35,388 nt of DNA from assembly GCF_918697925.1 (NCBI RefSeq), contig NZ_CAKKMF010000008.1:51384-86771 (forward strand). Direction: 5' to 3'. The DNA comes from Arthrobacter sp. Bi26 (lineage in GTDB: Bacteria > Actinomycetota > Actinomycetes > Actinomycetales > Micrococcaceae). Below are positions 15,167 to 22,902 of this stretch, in pieces. Under the pieces are notes generated by a model. The model did not search any database and had not been told where the DNA came from. It saw nothing but the letters and a program-made list of their open reading frames with translations. Both the position numbers and the translations under genes were made by a program. How positions within the stretch are numbered: position 1 is the first letter of the stretch; each line of letters begins with the position of its first letter.

Positions 15167-17338
15167 TCAGACCACGGTCAGGGTGACAAGCGAGCCTTCG
15201 GGGACGGCCGTGTTCACGGGATCCTGGGCGCGGACTGTTCCGAAGAATCCTCCCAGGATCTCATCGATCTGGACCTCGAAGCCGAGCTTTTCGAGGGCCT
15301 CCTTGGCTTCCGAGGCCTGTTTCCCGATGAAGCTGGGTACCTCGACGAGCTTCGGACCCTTCGAGATCGTCAGGGTGACCGATCCGCCCTTGGTCAGGTT
15401 GCCGGAGGCCGGGTCTTGCGCCACGACGGAACCCTTGGGCACCTTCCGGTCATTGACTGTCTCCGGGGAGACCACGGCCTTCAGCCCGGCGGCTTCGAGC
15501 GCGCTCACGGCGGCACGCTGCTCCTGGCCGCGGACATCCGGGACCGGAATGGGCTGCGGGCCCTTCGAGACGGTGAGGCCCACGGGCGTCCCGTGCCGCA
15601 CCGGATTGCCGCTGCGAGGCGCCTGGGCAAGCACCGTGCCGGCAGGCGCCGATTCATCGAACGTCTCGGTAATCGGACCCAGGGCCATTTCGGCGGCGTT
15701 GAGGGTGGTCTTGGCCTCGTCCAGGGTCTTGCCGGTCAGTTCCGGCAGCGGGAACAGTTCCGGGCCCTTGGAAACGGCAAGGGACACGGGCTGGAACTTG
15801 CGGATGACCTCGCCTGCGTTTGGTTCCGAGCCGACCACCAGCCCCGGCGAGACGTCGTCGTCGAAGACATCCTTGACGGTGGATTGGAACCCGGCGGTGC
15901 GGAGCAGGTCCTGGGCCTCGGCAACGGTCTTGTTCGCCACCGGGGGGATCGTTCCGGGCGAGCCCGGTCCCATCCCGAAGAACCAGCCGGCGACGGCGGC
16001 GAGCAGCGCCGCGACGACGAGCAGGACGATCCACAGCAGCCCGCGGCGTCGCGGGTTCCCCTCGTGCAGGGTCTTGGTGGGCGTGGCCGCGGCGCGCTGG
16101 CGCGCCTTCTCCTCGTCCCGGTCCAGCTTGCGCTGGGCGCGCTTGCTGGGGGCAACCGCAACTGCCGCCGGGTCGTCGTAGCCGGCGGCGCCGTCGTAGG
16201 CCGCCTCGTCCGGAGTGGACAACGGACCGTAGGACGGACGCCGCGGGGCACCGGACATCACGGTGGTCGGGTTGCCGCTGGCGCGGGAGATCATCTCGGT
16301 GGGCCGGGCAAGGCTGCCGTATACCTCAGTGTGTAATTCCGTGGGCGCCTCGGTGGGCGGCTTCACGTAGGTTGTGTCCTGAGTGTCGTGCGCGTCCGGC
16401 GCCGGGCCGGCACTGCCGGGCCGCCGGTTCGGCGGGGCGGCCACGGCCGGCAGCGGGCTGAGGATAGCCGCCGGCGGTACGAGGTCGAGCTCGGCGTCGC
16501 TGAGGTTGGTCCTGATGTGCCGGAGCTCGGACAACAGTGCGCTCCCGTCGACGGGGCGTTTGTCCGGGTCCCGGTCCGTGCACCACTGGACGAGTTCGTC
16601 GATCTCCGCAGCCAGTCCGGGAACCTCCAACGAGGGAGCTCCCACGGTGGAATTGACGTGCTGGTAGGCGACCTGGATGGGCACGTCGCCGTCGAACGGC
16701 TGCCGGCCCGTAATCATCTCGTAGAGCATGATCCCTACGGAATAGATGTCACTGCGCGCGTCTGCCTGTTTACCCAGGACGAGTTCGGGGGAGAGGTAGG
16801 CGACAGTCCCGATCAGGGCGCCGGTGCTCGTGGACGTCGAGATGGCGCGTGCCAGGCCGAAGTCGCCGAGCTTGATCCGCCCGTCGTCGGCGATCAGGAC
16901 GTTTTCCGGTTTGATGTCCCGGTGGATCATTCCGGCGGCGTGCGCGGCGCCGAGCCCTTCGACGACCGGATCGATCAGCGCCAGGGCCAGCCGGGGAGAC
17001 AGGGCGCCCTTGTCGTTGAGGACGTCCCGCAGCGTGTGGCCCTTGATGAACTCCATGACCAGGTAGGCGAGCCGGCCGTCTTCACCCTGGTCCAGGACGC
17101 CCACCACGTGGGGATGGGAAAGCCGGGCGGCGGCCTTGGCTTCGCGGCCCAGCCGGTCAAGGAACTGCGGGTCGTCGGCCAGATGGGGATGGAGCACCTT
17201 CAGCGCGACGTCGCGCTCGAGGCGCTGGTCTGTGGCGAGGTACACGGTGGACATCCCGCCGCGGGCAAGCCTGGATTGAACCTGGTAGCGGTTGTCCACC
17301 AGGTTCCCTACGAGAGCGTCCGACACGTATTCTTGCAC
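15167..17338 (-). CDS. pknL: PASTA-domain Ser/Thr protein kinase (PknL/PknB-like)
   Basis: A 723-residue membrane kinase. The kinase domain (about 18-280) has the Gly loop LARGGMSTVYLA, Lys47, HRDIKPENV (139-147) and DFGLA (159-163). A Ser/Thr-rich activation segment (ISTSTSTGALIGT) is suited to autophosphorylation. A Pro/basic juxtamembrane linker leads to one membrane helix (about 430-455). Four extracellular PASTA repeats follow, which in this family bind muropeptides or lipid II. The start is GTG 17338. Neighbours aroG, an Rv2175c-type protein and a prenyl synthase match the M. tuberculosis pknL locus. Mycobacterial PknL lacks PASTA repeats, so this is the longer form. The phosphorylation targets are inferred. 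Confidence 0.93.
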   Translation of the reverse strand: MQEYVSDALVGNLVDNRYQVQSRLARGGMSTVYLATDQRLERDVALKVLHPHLADDPQFLDRLGREAKAAARLSHPHVVGVLDQGEDGRLAYLVMEFIKGHTLRDVLNDKGALSPRLALALIDPVVEGLGAAHAAGMIHRDIKPENVLIADDGRIKLGDFGLARAISTSTSTGALIGTVAYLSPELVLGKQADARSDIYSVGIMLYEMITGRQPFDGDVPIQVAYQHVNSTVGAPSLEVPGLAAEIDELVQWCTDRDPDKRPVDGSALLSELRHIRTNLSDAELDLVPPAAILSPLPAVAAPPNRRPGSAGPAPDAHDTQDTTYVKPPTEAPTELHTEVYGSLARPTEMISRASGNPTTVMSGAPRRPSYGPLSTPDEAAYDGAAGYDDPAAVAVAPSKRAQRKLDRDEEKARQRAAATPTKTLHEGNPRRRGLLWIVLLVVAALLAAVAGWFFGMGPGSPGTIPPVANKTVAEAQDLLRTAGFQSTVKDVFDDDVSPGLVVGSEPNAGEVIRKFQPVSLAVSKGPELFPLPELTGKTLDEAKTTLNAAEMALGPITETFDESAPAGTVLAQAPRSGNPVRHGTPVGLTVSKGPQPIPVPDVRGQEQRAAVSALEAAGLKAVVSPETVNDRKVPKGSVVAQDPASGNLTKGGSVTLTISKGPKLVEVPSFIGKQASEAKEALEKLGFEVQIDEILGGFFGTVRAQDPVNTAVPEGSLVTLTVV

Positions 17339-17344
17339 CTTACA

Positions 17345-17350
17345 ATCGTA
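17345..17350 (-). promoter_or_regulatory. -10 box for leaderless pknL transcript
   Basis: On the minus strand TACGAT is followed by six bases and then GTG 17338. There is no ribosome binding site at a usable distance, so the mRNA probably starts at the initiation codon. Confidence 0.45.
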
Positions 17351-17364
17351 GTCGCTGGACAGAA

Positions 17365-17397
17365 ACGGGCCCGAATCAACATGCGATCCGGGCCCGT
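17365..17397 (-). terminator. Terminator of the LysM transglycosylase gene
   Basis: A 9-bp GC-rich inverted repeat (17365-17373 with 17389-17397) with a 15-base loop is followed on the minus strand by TTTCT. It lies 45 bases after the transglycosylase stop and just before the pknL promoter, insulating the two genes. Confidence 0.7.
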
Positions 17398-17441
17398 AGC
17401 GTCACGCTCCGTTGTCAGGGAGCCTGTGCTGGTGTCTGTGC

Positions 17442-18815
17442 TTAACCGAACAGGCTCCGGTTGGCCTTGATGGCCGCGACGTATCCCTTGGTGTCCTCGA
17501 ACATGCCATTCTGGCTCACCGAGTACTGGCCCTGGTAGTAGCCGGCGATCGCAGTGTCCAAGTCAGGGCTCGTGCGGACCAGCTGGCGGATGATCGCTAC
17601 GCCTGCCGTGGCGTTGTCGTACGGGTCCAGGAGGTTCAGCTTGCGGCCCACGAGATCGGAGGCCCACTGGCCGGAGGACGGGATGACCTGCATGGTGCCG
17701 ATCGCGTTGGCCGGTGACACGGCACGCTGGTCAAAGCCGGATTCCTGGAAGGCAAAGGCCAGGGCGAGGCTGGCATCCACGCCCATGCGCCGTGCCGTGT
17801 CCGCCACGATCGACTTCATCTGCTGATGGCTGGGCACGGGAGAGGCGTTGAGCAGCGCCTTGTTCTGGTTGGCCGAGCTGACCACGGCGGCCGGGTAGCT
17901 GAACCCGAGGAACGTGCTGGGCACGAGGGGCGTGGTGGCAGCAGGCTTGCTCGAAGCCGGCGCGATCGTCGACGCACCGGGGATGACGAGCTTCTGGCCC
18001 GGGTAGATGATGCTCGACATCGTCAGCCGGTTGGCCGAGAGGACATCCGAGAGCCTGACGCCGTTGCGGGCCGAGATGCCGGAAAGGGTATCGCCGGCTT
18101 TGATGGTGTAAGAGCCCGAGCTGGCCGGCGCGGGTGCCGACGACGCGGGCTTTGTCGCGGCCGGAGCCTGGGTACTGGAACCGCCGCCGACCTTGACCTT
18201 CTGGCCGGGGTAGATCACTGAGCTCATGCCAAGCCCGTTCCACTTGAAGAGCTCGGAAAGCCCAACGCCGTGGCGTGCGGCGATGGCGCTCAGGGTGTCG
18301 CCTGCCTTCACGACGTAGACGCGGCCAGAGCCGGAGGTAACAGAGGCGGAACTGGCCGGGGCGGCGGGCTTGGTTGCCGGGGCCGGCGTCGAGCCCGTGA
18401 GCTTGATCTTCTGCCCCGGGTAGATGATGGTGTTCGCCTGCAGATTGTTCAGCTTCAGCACGGCGAAGGTGTCCAGGCCGTAGCGGCCGGCAACGGCACT
18501 GATGGTGTCGCCGCGGGCGATCGTGTAGACGGCGGGAGCCGCGGACTGCGCGGGCCGCATGGCGCTTGGCAGCGTTGCCGGAACGGAGGCGGAGGGGATC
18601 AGTGCCGCCTTGAGGGACGTCGTTGCGTCCGCCTGCGCCTGGGCTCGCATGGCAGCCGCGAGGGTTGCGGGGACCGAGCGTACACGCGATTCGGCTGCGG
18701 CCGGCTGGGCGATCGCCAGGGAGGAAAGCACGACGGCGGGAAGCGCCGCCGTCGTGGCCGCGATCAGCGGCAGGCTGCGCCCCGGACGGAGCTGTGGCGA
18801 ACGTGAGGTCGTCAT
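17442..18815 (-). CDS. Secreted lytic transglycosylase with three LysM repeats
   Basis: A 457-residue exported protein. The basic N-terminus and hydrophobic stretch ending QPAAAES form a signal peptide with cleavage near residue 41. Three LysM modules bind peptidoglycan glycan chains; they begin VYTIARGDTISAV, VYVVKAGDTLSAI and SYTIKAGDTLSGI and end with IYPGQK. Ser/Ala/Pro-rich linkers separate them. The C-terminal 140 residues are an SLT-type transglycosylase domain, with AFAFQESGFDQ carrying the catalytic Glu, then IGTMQVIP and AGYYQGQ. It would cleave between MurNAc and GlcNAc to form anhydromuropeptides. The start is ATG 18815, with AGAGGA upstream. Six 9-bp repeats lie 50 bases before the start. 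It sits between the PASTA kinase and its likely substrate gene. Confidence 0.92.
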   Translation of the reverse strand: MTTSRSPQLRPGRSLPLIAATTAALPAVVLSSLAIAQPAAAESRVRSVPATLAAAMRAQAQADATTSLKAALIPSASVPATLPSAMRPAQSAAPAVYTIARGDTISAVAGRYGLDTFAVLKLNNLQANTIIYPGQKIKLTGSTPAPATKPAAPASSASVTSGSGRVYVVKAGDTLSAIAARHGVGLSELFKWNGLGMSSVIYPGQKVKVGGGSSTQAPAATKPASSAPAPASSGSYTIKAGDTLSGISARNGVRLSDVLSANRLTMSSIIYPGQKLVIPGASTIAPASSKPAATTPLVPSTFLGFSYPAAVVSSANQNKALLNASPVPSHQQMKSIVADTARRMGVDASLALAFAFQESGFDQRAVSPANAIGTMQVIPSSGQWASDLVGRKLNLLDPYDNATAGVAIIRQLVRTSPDLDTAIAGYYQGQYSVSQNGMFEDTKGYVAAIKANRSLFG

Positions 18816-19122
18816 TGGAAAGATCCTCTTCTCAGCGGCAACGCTGCGGTCAGGCCGGTGGAACTGGTGTTACCAGTGTGACAAAAGTTATTTCTGTTAC
18901 AAATGTGATCTATGTGAATGTCTCATGAATTGGCAATTAGCACAAGAACTGTTTGGCATTCCACAAACCACTCTCCGGCGGAGTGTCGGGCAATTGGTGT
19001 CCCGGCGGGGTCCCGGGTGAACCCGGGCGGCATTGCCGCCGGTGGGATGGGCTATGGCCGCTGCCGTCATTTCTGCGCCTGCCGACTAGGCGGCGGGGCA
19101 CCCGTCGTGGCAATCTTTATGC
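18816..19122. other. Divergent intergenic region between LysM gene and Rv2175c-like gene
   Basis: This 307-base gap has no gene. It has an unusually A+T-rich island (about 18870-18970) in an otherwise GC-rich region, containing the 9-bp repeat array (18865-18918). Further right is a small CCCGGG-TGAA-CCCGGG hairpin (19012-19027). I could not assign a confident -35/-10 pair to either gene. Confidence 0.6.
18865..18918 (-). promoter_or_regulatory. Six tandem 9-bp operator-like repeats (MtrA-box-like)
   Basis: Read on the minus strand, the 54 bases split exactly into six 9-mers with core consensus RTMACA-N3. The clearest copies are GTAACAGAA (18900-18892), GTCACACTG (18882-18874) and GTAACACCA (18873-18865). 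The other three are TTCACATAG, ATCACATTT and ATAACTTTT. The 9-bp phasing is unbroken. Direct repeats of GTCACA-type half-sites at 9-bp spacing are known for the response regulator MtrA in M. tuberculosis, which controls wall hydrolases. The array is 50 bases upstream of the transglycosylase start. Assignment to MtrA is inference. Confidence 0.6.
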
Positions 19123-19476
19123 GTGAGTAATGTAGAAAGCCTCGTGGGCGAATGGCTGCCCCTGCCCGATGTCGCACAGCTTCTGAACGTATCTATTACC
19201 AAGGTCCATGCACTTTTGGACGAGCGTGCGCTGGCGGCTGTGAGAATCGGCGACCGGCGCATCCGGTCCGTGCCTGCAGCTTTCATCCAGGACGGGCACG
19301 CAGTGGAGAGCCTGAAAGGCACCATTGTTGTCCTCTCGGACGCCGGGTACTCCGATGAGGAACTGATCAACTGGCTCTTTACCCCGGACGAGTCCCTCCG
19401 CGGCCGGCCGATCGATGCCCTCCGGGAAGGGCGCAAGACCGAAATCCGACGCAGGGCGCAGTCACTGGCCTGGTAG
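19123..19476 (+). CDS. Rv2175c-family winged-helix DNA-binding protein (PknL substrate family)
   Basis: A 117-residue cytoplasmic protein. Residues 10-45 (GEWLPLPDVAQLLNVSITKV, then HALLDERALAAVRIGDRR) form an excisionase/MerR-like winged helix. The remainder includes VVLSDAGYSDEELINWLFT and a basic end. Length and layout match M. tuberculosis Rv2175c, a DNA-binding protein phosphorylated by PknL, whose gene is also next to pknL. The mycobacterial phosphothreonine is in an N-terminal extension that is shorter here; Ser2 and Ser6 are the nearby hydroxyl residues. The start is GTG 19123, with no ribosome binding site. It is followed by a terminator, so it is transcribed alone. DNA targets are unknown. 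Confidence 0.85.
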   Translation: MSNVESLVGEWLPLPDVAQLLNVSITKVHALLDERALAAVRIGDRRIRSVPAAFIQDGHAVESLKGTIVVLSDAGYSDEELINWLFTPDESLRGRPIDALREGRKTEIRRRAQSLAW

Positions 19477-19528
19477 GAGCCCGCTGGCAGCATCAAGGAG
19501 CCGGCAGCATCCCCAAGACGTGCCATGA

Positions 19529-19565
19529 CGGGCCGTGTACAGCGCAAGCCGCTGTGCACGGCCCG
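19529..19565. terminator. Bidirectional terminator between Rv2175c-like and prenyl synthase genes
   Basis: A 16-bp stem with one G-U pair (19529-19544 with 19550-19565) and a 5-base loop is followed by TTTT at 19571-19574. It lies between convergent genes. Confidence 0.88.
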
Positions 19566-19594
19566 CTGCGTTTTGGTCCGGTGTTTCGTTCTGA

Positions 19595-20689
19595 TTAGGC
19601 GGCGCGGCTGACCGTGGCCTCTGCCAGCCTGCGGAGCGCGGTCTTGGGCAGCTCCTGAAGCGGCAGGAGGTCCAGGGCGGCGAAGGCCGCCTTGCCGAAT
19701 TCCTCGATGAGTACCTCGGTGGCCTGGAGCGCACCGCAGTCCACGATGATCCGCCGGATCTCCTCGATGTCCGCGTCGCTGAGATCGGGGCTGCCCAGTT
19801 TGGCGTCGATGAACTCTGATTCGGCCGCCGAGGCCTGGTCCAGGGCGAAAGCCACCAAGACCGTGCGCTTGCCCTCACGGAGATCGTCCCCGGCAGGTTT
19901 GCCCGTGGTGACGGGGTCGCCGAAGACGCCAAGGACATCGTCCCGCAGCTGGAACGCCTCGCCGAGCGGCAGGGCGAAGGCGGAATAGCCGCGCAGCAGC
20001 TCGTCGCCGGCGCCGGCCAGGGCGCCGCCGAGAGCGAGCGGGTGTTCGGTGGAGTACTTGGCCGACTTGAACCGGATGATGGACTGGGCCCGGCTGACTG
20101 CCCCGGCGCGGTCCCGCCTGGGCCCGGCGACCTCTTCGAGGATGTCCAGGTACTGCCCGGCCATCACTTCGGCACGCATCAGGTTGAAGATCAGCCGTGC
20201 CGGGCTGCCCGAGGCGGCGCGGTGGCCGATTTCCGTGAAGGATTCCTCGCTGAAGGACAGGCAGAGATCCCCGGTCAGGATCGCTGCCGCGTGGCCGAAC
20301 CGCTCACTGTCCAGCGCCCAGCCCTGGGCCTCGTGCAGTTCAATGAAGCGGCGGTGGACGCTGGGGCCGCCCCGGCGGGTATCCGAGCGGTCAATGATGT
20401 CGTCGTGGATCAAGGCCGCAGCCTGGAACAGCTCCAGGGCTGAGCCGGCTGTGACCACCTCGGTGGCGCCTGCCTCCCCGCCCGCGCCACGCCACCCCCA
20501 GTAGCACATGAGTGCCCGCAGGCGCTTTCCGCCCGTGACCAGGTTTGAGATCGAGCCCATGAGCGGATCGATGTCCTGGGAGATCGAGGACATGACGGCC
20601 TGGCGGCTGGTCAGGAACTCCGTCAGCTGGCCGGCGACGGCGGCCACGTAATCCGCCTGCTCTAGCCTTAGCTGTTCAGCGAGACTCAC
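19595..20689 (-). CDS. Polyprenyl diphosphate synthase (IdsA/GGPP synthase type)
   Basis: A 364-residue all-helical trans-prenyltransferase. It joins isopentenyl diphosphate units to an allylic primer. GGKRLRA (53-59) binds diphosphate. The first aspartate-rich motif is DDIID (96-100) followed by RRGGPS. The second is QLRDDVLGVFGD. Small Ala residues just before the first motif allow products beyond C15, so geranylgeranyl diphosphate or longer is likely, but exact length is not certain. Products could feed carotenoid, menaquinone or undecaprenyl synthesis. It corresponds to the prenyl synthase Rv2173 near Rv2175c. The start GTG 20689 overlaps the lipoprotein stop by four bases (GTGA). Confidence 0.92.
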   Translation of the reverse strand: MSLAEQLRLEQADYVAAVAGQLTEFLTSRQAVMSSISQDIDPLMGSISNLVTGGKRLRALMCYWGWRGAGGEAGATEVVTAGSALELFQAAALIHDDIIDRSDTRRGGPSVHRRFIELHEAQGWALDSERFGHAAAILTGDLCLSFSEESFTEIGHRAASGSPARLIFNLMRAEVMAGQYLDILEEVAGPRRDRAGAVSRAQSIIRFKSAKYSTEHPLALGGALAGAGDELLRGYSAFALPLGEAFQLRDDVLGVFGDPVTTGKPAGDDLREGKRTVLVAFALDQASAAESEFIDAKLGSPDLSDADIEEIRRIIVDCGALQATEVLIEEFGKAAFAALDLLPLQELPKTALRRLAEATVSRAA

Positions 20690-21213
20690 TTGACGGACTC
20701 GGCAGCGACGTTCGCGCCAATCGTGAACGTGGACACGCCTGCTTTCTGCATGACGGAGATGTTCACAGTTTCGTTGTCCCCGCGCAGGAAGTCCTTCGAG
20801 GGCAGGGCGCCCACGGTTTCACCGGGTACGGCCTTGAAGCCCTGTGCCTCCAGCGTCTTGGTGTGGAAGGCCAGGACATCTGCGGCAGGGGCGGTGATGC
20901 TGCCGACCAGTGCCACGGTTGCCGGCACGGTGGTCTTATCGAAGCTGCTGGAGACCAACTTGGCCCCGGGCATGAGCGGCAGGAGCTTCTGCGGGAAGCC
21001 GGGAACCAGCGCGCCAACCGTCGCCGACGTGCCGGGCTGCGCCGAAGGGCTGGGGGGAGCCGTGGTGGAGGACTGCGCAGATGCGGCCGGGTTCGACGCC
21101 GACGACGCCGCCGGGCTCGCGGAGCCGGCGGGCGTGCATGCGGCCAAGGCCAATAACGCGCCCGCCGCCGCGATGGCTGCTGCGGCACGTTTGCGCTGTC
21201 CAAATACCTTCAC
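20686..21213 (-). CDS. Small predicted lipoprotein of unknown function
   Basis: A 175-residue exported protein. A basic N-terminus (GQRKR) and Ala-rich hydrophobic stretch end in a lipobox LAAC with Cys26, so it should be lipid-anchored outside the membrane. A 45-residue Ser/Ala/Pro linker follows, then a compact domain of about 110 residues. The latter includes GALVPGFPQKLLPLMPGAKL and ends TFTIGANVAAESVK. I recognise no catalytic motif or named family. The start is GTG 21213, with GGAGGAAA upstream. It overlaps the prenyl synthase gene by four bases and is read first, so the two are co-translated. Confidence 0.82.
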   Translation of the reverse strand: MKVFGQRKRAAAAIAAAGALLALAACTPAGSASPAASSASNPAASAQSSTTAPPSPSAQPGTSATVGALVPGFPQKLLPLMPGAKLVSSSFDKTTVPATVALVGSITAPAADVLAFHTKTLEAQGFKAVPGETVGALPSKDFLRGDNETVNISVMQKAGVSTFTIGANVAAESVK

Positions 21214-21273
21214 AGGGACTTTCCTCCTGGTGTTGAAGCGGAATCAGCCTCCAGTTTAGTCAGTCCCCGGGCA

Positions 21274-21279
21274 TAGGAT
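21274..21279 (+). promoter_or_regulatory. -10 box for leaderless dinB transcript
   Basis: TAGGAT ends seven bases before GTG 21287, and no purine-rich ribosome binding site separates them. The -35 region is weak. An mRNA starting at the GTG is the likely outcome. Confidence 0.45.
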
Positions 21280-21286
21280 TGAAGAC

Positions 21287-22585
21287 GTGGGGCCGGACGC
21301 AGACAATCAGCAGAGAGTGCAGTCAAATGTGCACCCTCGGGGGCTGCCGAATGCGCAGCCCCACAGCCAGCTTCCCGGCCGCCTGAGCGGGGATTCCCTG
21401 CTGGAACTGAGGCGCAGCAGCATCATGCATGTGGACATGGACGCGTTCTTTGTTTCCGTGGAGCTGCGCAGCCGTCCCGAGTTGAAGGGAAGGCCCGTGA
21501 TTGTGGGCTATCCGGCGGACCGCTCCGTGGTGCTGTCCGCGTCCTACGAGGCCCGGGCGTTCGGCGTCAGATCAGCGATGCCTATGGTGGTGGCGGCACG
21601 CATGTGCCCCTCGGCTGTCATTATCGAGCCCCGCCACAAGCTCTACTACGAAGTCTCCGGCCAGATCATGGAAATCTTTGGCTCCATCACCGATCTCGTC
21701 GAGCCGCTCAGCGTGGACGAGGCGTTCCTGGACGTCGGGGGAGCCATCCGGCGGCTCGGTCCGCCCCGTGAGATTGGCGAACTGATCCGGGCCCGCGTCT
21801 TCCGGGAATTGGGAATCACGGCGTCGGTGGGCATTGCCGCCAGCAAGTTTGTGGCCAAGATCGCTTCCACCCGGTGCAAGCCGGACGGGCTGCTGCTGAT
21901 CAGGCCCGAGGAAACCGTCCCGTACCTGCACAGCCTTCCCGTCAGTGCGCTGTGGGGCGTCGGCGGCAAGACAGTGGAAGTGCTTGCCCGCAGGGGGATC
22001 CGGACGGTGGCAGACGTCGCCGCCTCGCCGCTGCCCTCGCTGCGGAAGCTGCTGGGCGCGTCGGGGGAGCATGTCTACCGGCTCTCCTGGGGCATCGATC
22101 CGCGGCCCGTGACGCCGGTCCGGCTGGAAAAGAGCATTGGAGCCGAAGAGACGTTCGCCACTGACACTGCGGATGACGCCCTGCTGCACCGTGAGCTGCT
22201 GCGGCTTTCGCACCGGACCGCGGAGCGCCTCCGGGGCGCCGGCATGCACGCCCGCACCGTGGCGCTCAAGCTGCGCTACGCGGACTTTTCCACCATCACC
22301 CGCAGCCGCACCGTCAGCACACCGATCGACAGCGCCCAACTTCTTTACGCCGTGGCAGTGCAGCTCCTGGAATCGGTAGGTGAGAGGCCCATGACAGTCC
22401 GGCTCGTGGGCATTCGGGCCGAACAGCTGGAAGAGGCTGCCCACGCCCCGCTCCAGCTCAGCCTGGACCGCCGGGACGACAACTGGCGGGCCGCCGAACA
22501 AGCCCTCGATGCTGTCACCCGGAAATTCGGCAATAAGTCGGTTCTACCGGCACGGCTCCTGGATCCCGGGGGCCCCCTCGAGTGA
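21287..22585 (+). CDS. dinB: DNA polymerase IV (Y-family translesion polymerase)
   Basis: A 432-residue low-fidelity polymerase used in damage tolerance. The catalytic metal residues are in HVDMDAFFVSVE (Asp50) and SVDEAFLDV (Asp144, Glu145). SYEARAFGVRSAMP and GIAASKFVAKIAS are the other classic blocks. WGVGGKT starts the helix-hairpin-helix, and SIGAEETFATDT opens the little-finger domain. LQLSLD near the C-terminus resembles the clamp-binding motif. The polar N-terminal extension of about 45 residues is longer than in E. coli DinB. ATG 21424 (MHVDMDAFF) is an alternative start, but the -10 box favours GTG 21287. I see no LexA box in the upstream gap. Confidence 0.93.
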   Translation: MGPDADNQQRVQSNVHPRGLPNAQPHSQLPGRLSGDSLLELRRSSIMHVDMDAFFVSVELRSRPELKGRPVIVGYPADRSVVLSASYEARAFGVRSAMPMVVAARMCPSAVIIEPRHKLYYEVSGQIMEIFGSITDLVEPLSVDEAFLDVGGAIRRLGPPREIGELIRARVFRELGITASVGIAASKFVAKIASTRCKPDGLLLIRPEETVPYLHSLPVSALWGVGGKTVEVLARRGIRTVADVAASPLPSLRKLLGASGEHVYRLSWGIDPRPVTPVRLEKSIGAEETFATDTADDALLHRELLRLSHRTAERLRGAGMHARTVALKLRYADFSTITRSRTVSTPIDSAQLLYAVAVQLLESVGERPMTVRLVGIRAEQLEEAAHAPLQLSLDRRDDNWRAAEQALDAVTRKFGNKSVLPARLLDPGGPLE

Positions 22586-22902
22586 GCCCGGCGCAGGGAC
22601 CGGCGCAGGAATATGGCGGCCCCGCCCCGACAAGGGCTCCAGCGAGGGGTTTCGGACACGGGACAGGGCCTTAAGACTGTCTTTCAGAACAGGCCGCAAC
22701 AATCTATCCTTATTAATACCTAGGTTTAGGACTACTGGATCGACCGTTCGGGCGACCCGGCCAGCTAAGACCGGCACGGGACTGCTGAATTGCCCCTTTC
22801 ACCAAGGGCGGTGAATGGGAACCTCTTCGGAATCCCGGGCGTTAGGCGATTAGGGCACTGGATACGTCACGCCCGGACGTTGGCAGACTTGAGGAGGTCG
22901 TG
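22586..22902 (+). other. Intergenic region before the DUF3040 gene
   Basis: This 317-base stretch has no gene. An A+T-rich island (about 22700-22735) has TATCCT (22705-22710) and an imperfect palindrome around CCTAGG (22720-22725), and may hold the promoter. An inverted repeat CCGGGCGT/ACGCCCGG flanks about 22838-22877. No clear dinB terminator was found. The strong ribosome binding site GAGGAGG is at 22891-22897. Confidence 0.4.

Noticed and set aside
18865..18918. CRISPR-like array
   Set aside because: Units are 9 bp with no spacers and no cas genes nearby; it fits an operator array.
18816..19122. Cyclic-di-AMP (ydaO-type) riboswitch upstream of the LysM gene, as seen for some actinobacterial wall hydrolases
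   Set aside because: I looked for its conserved GC-rich core on the minus strand and found only the A+T-rich 9-mer array.
21287..21423. LexA/SOS box for dinB
   Set aside because: I searched the gap before dinB and the start of the gene for a GAAC-N4-GTTC-type palindrome and saw none.
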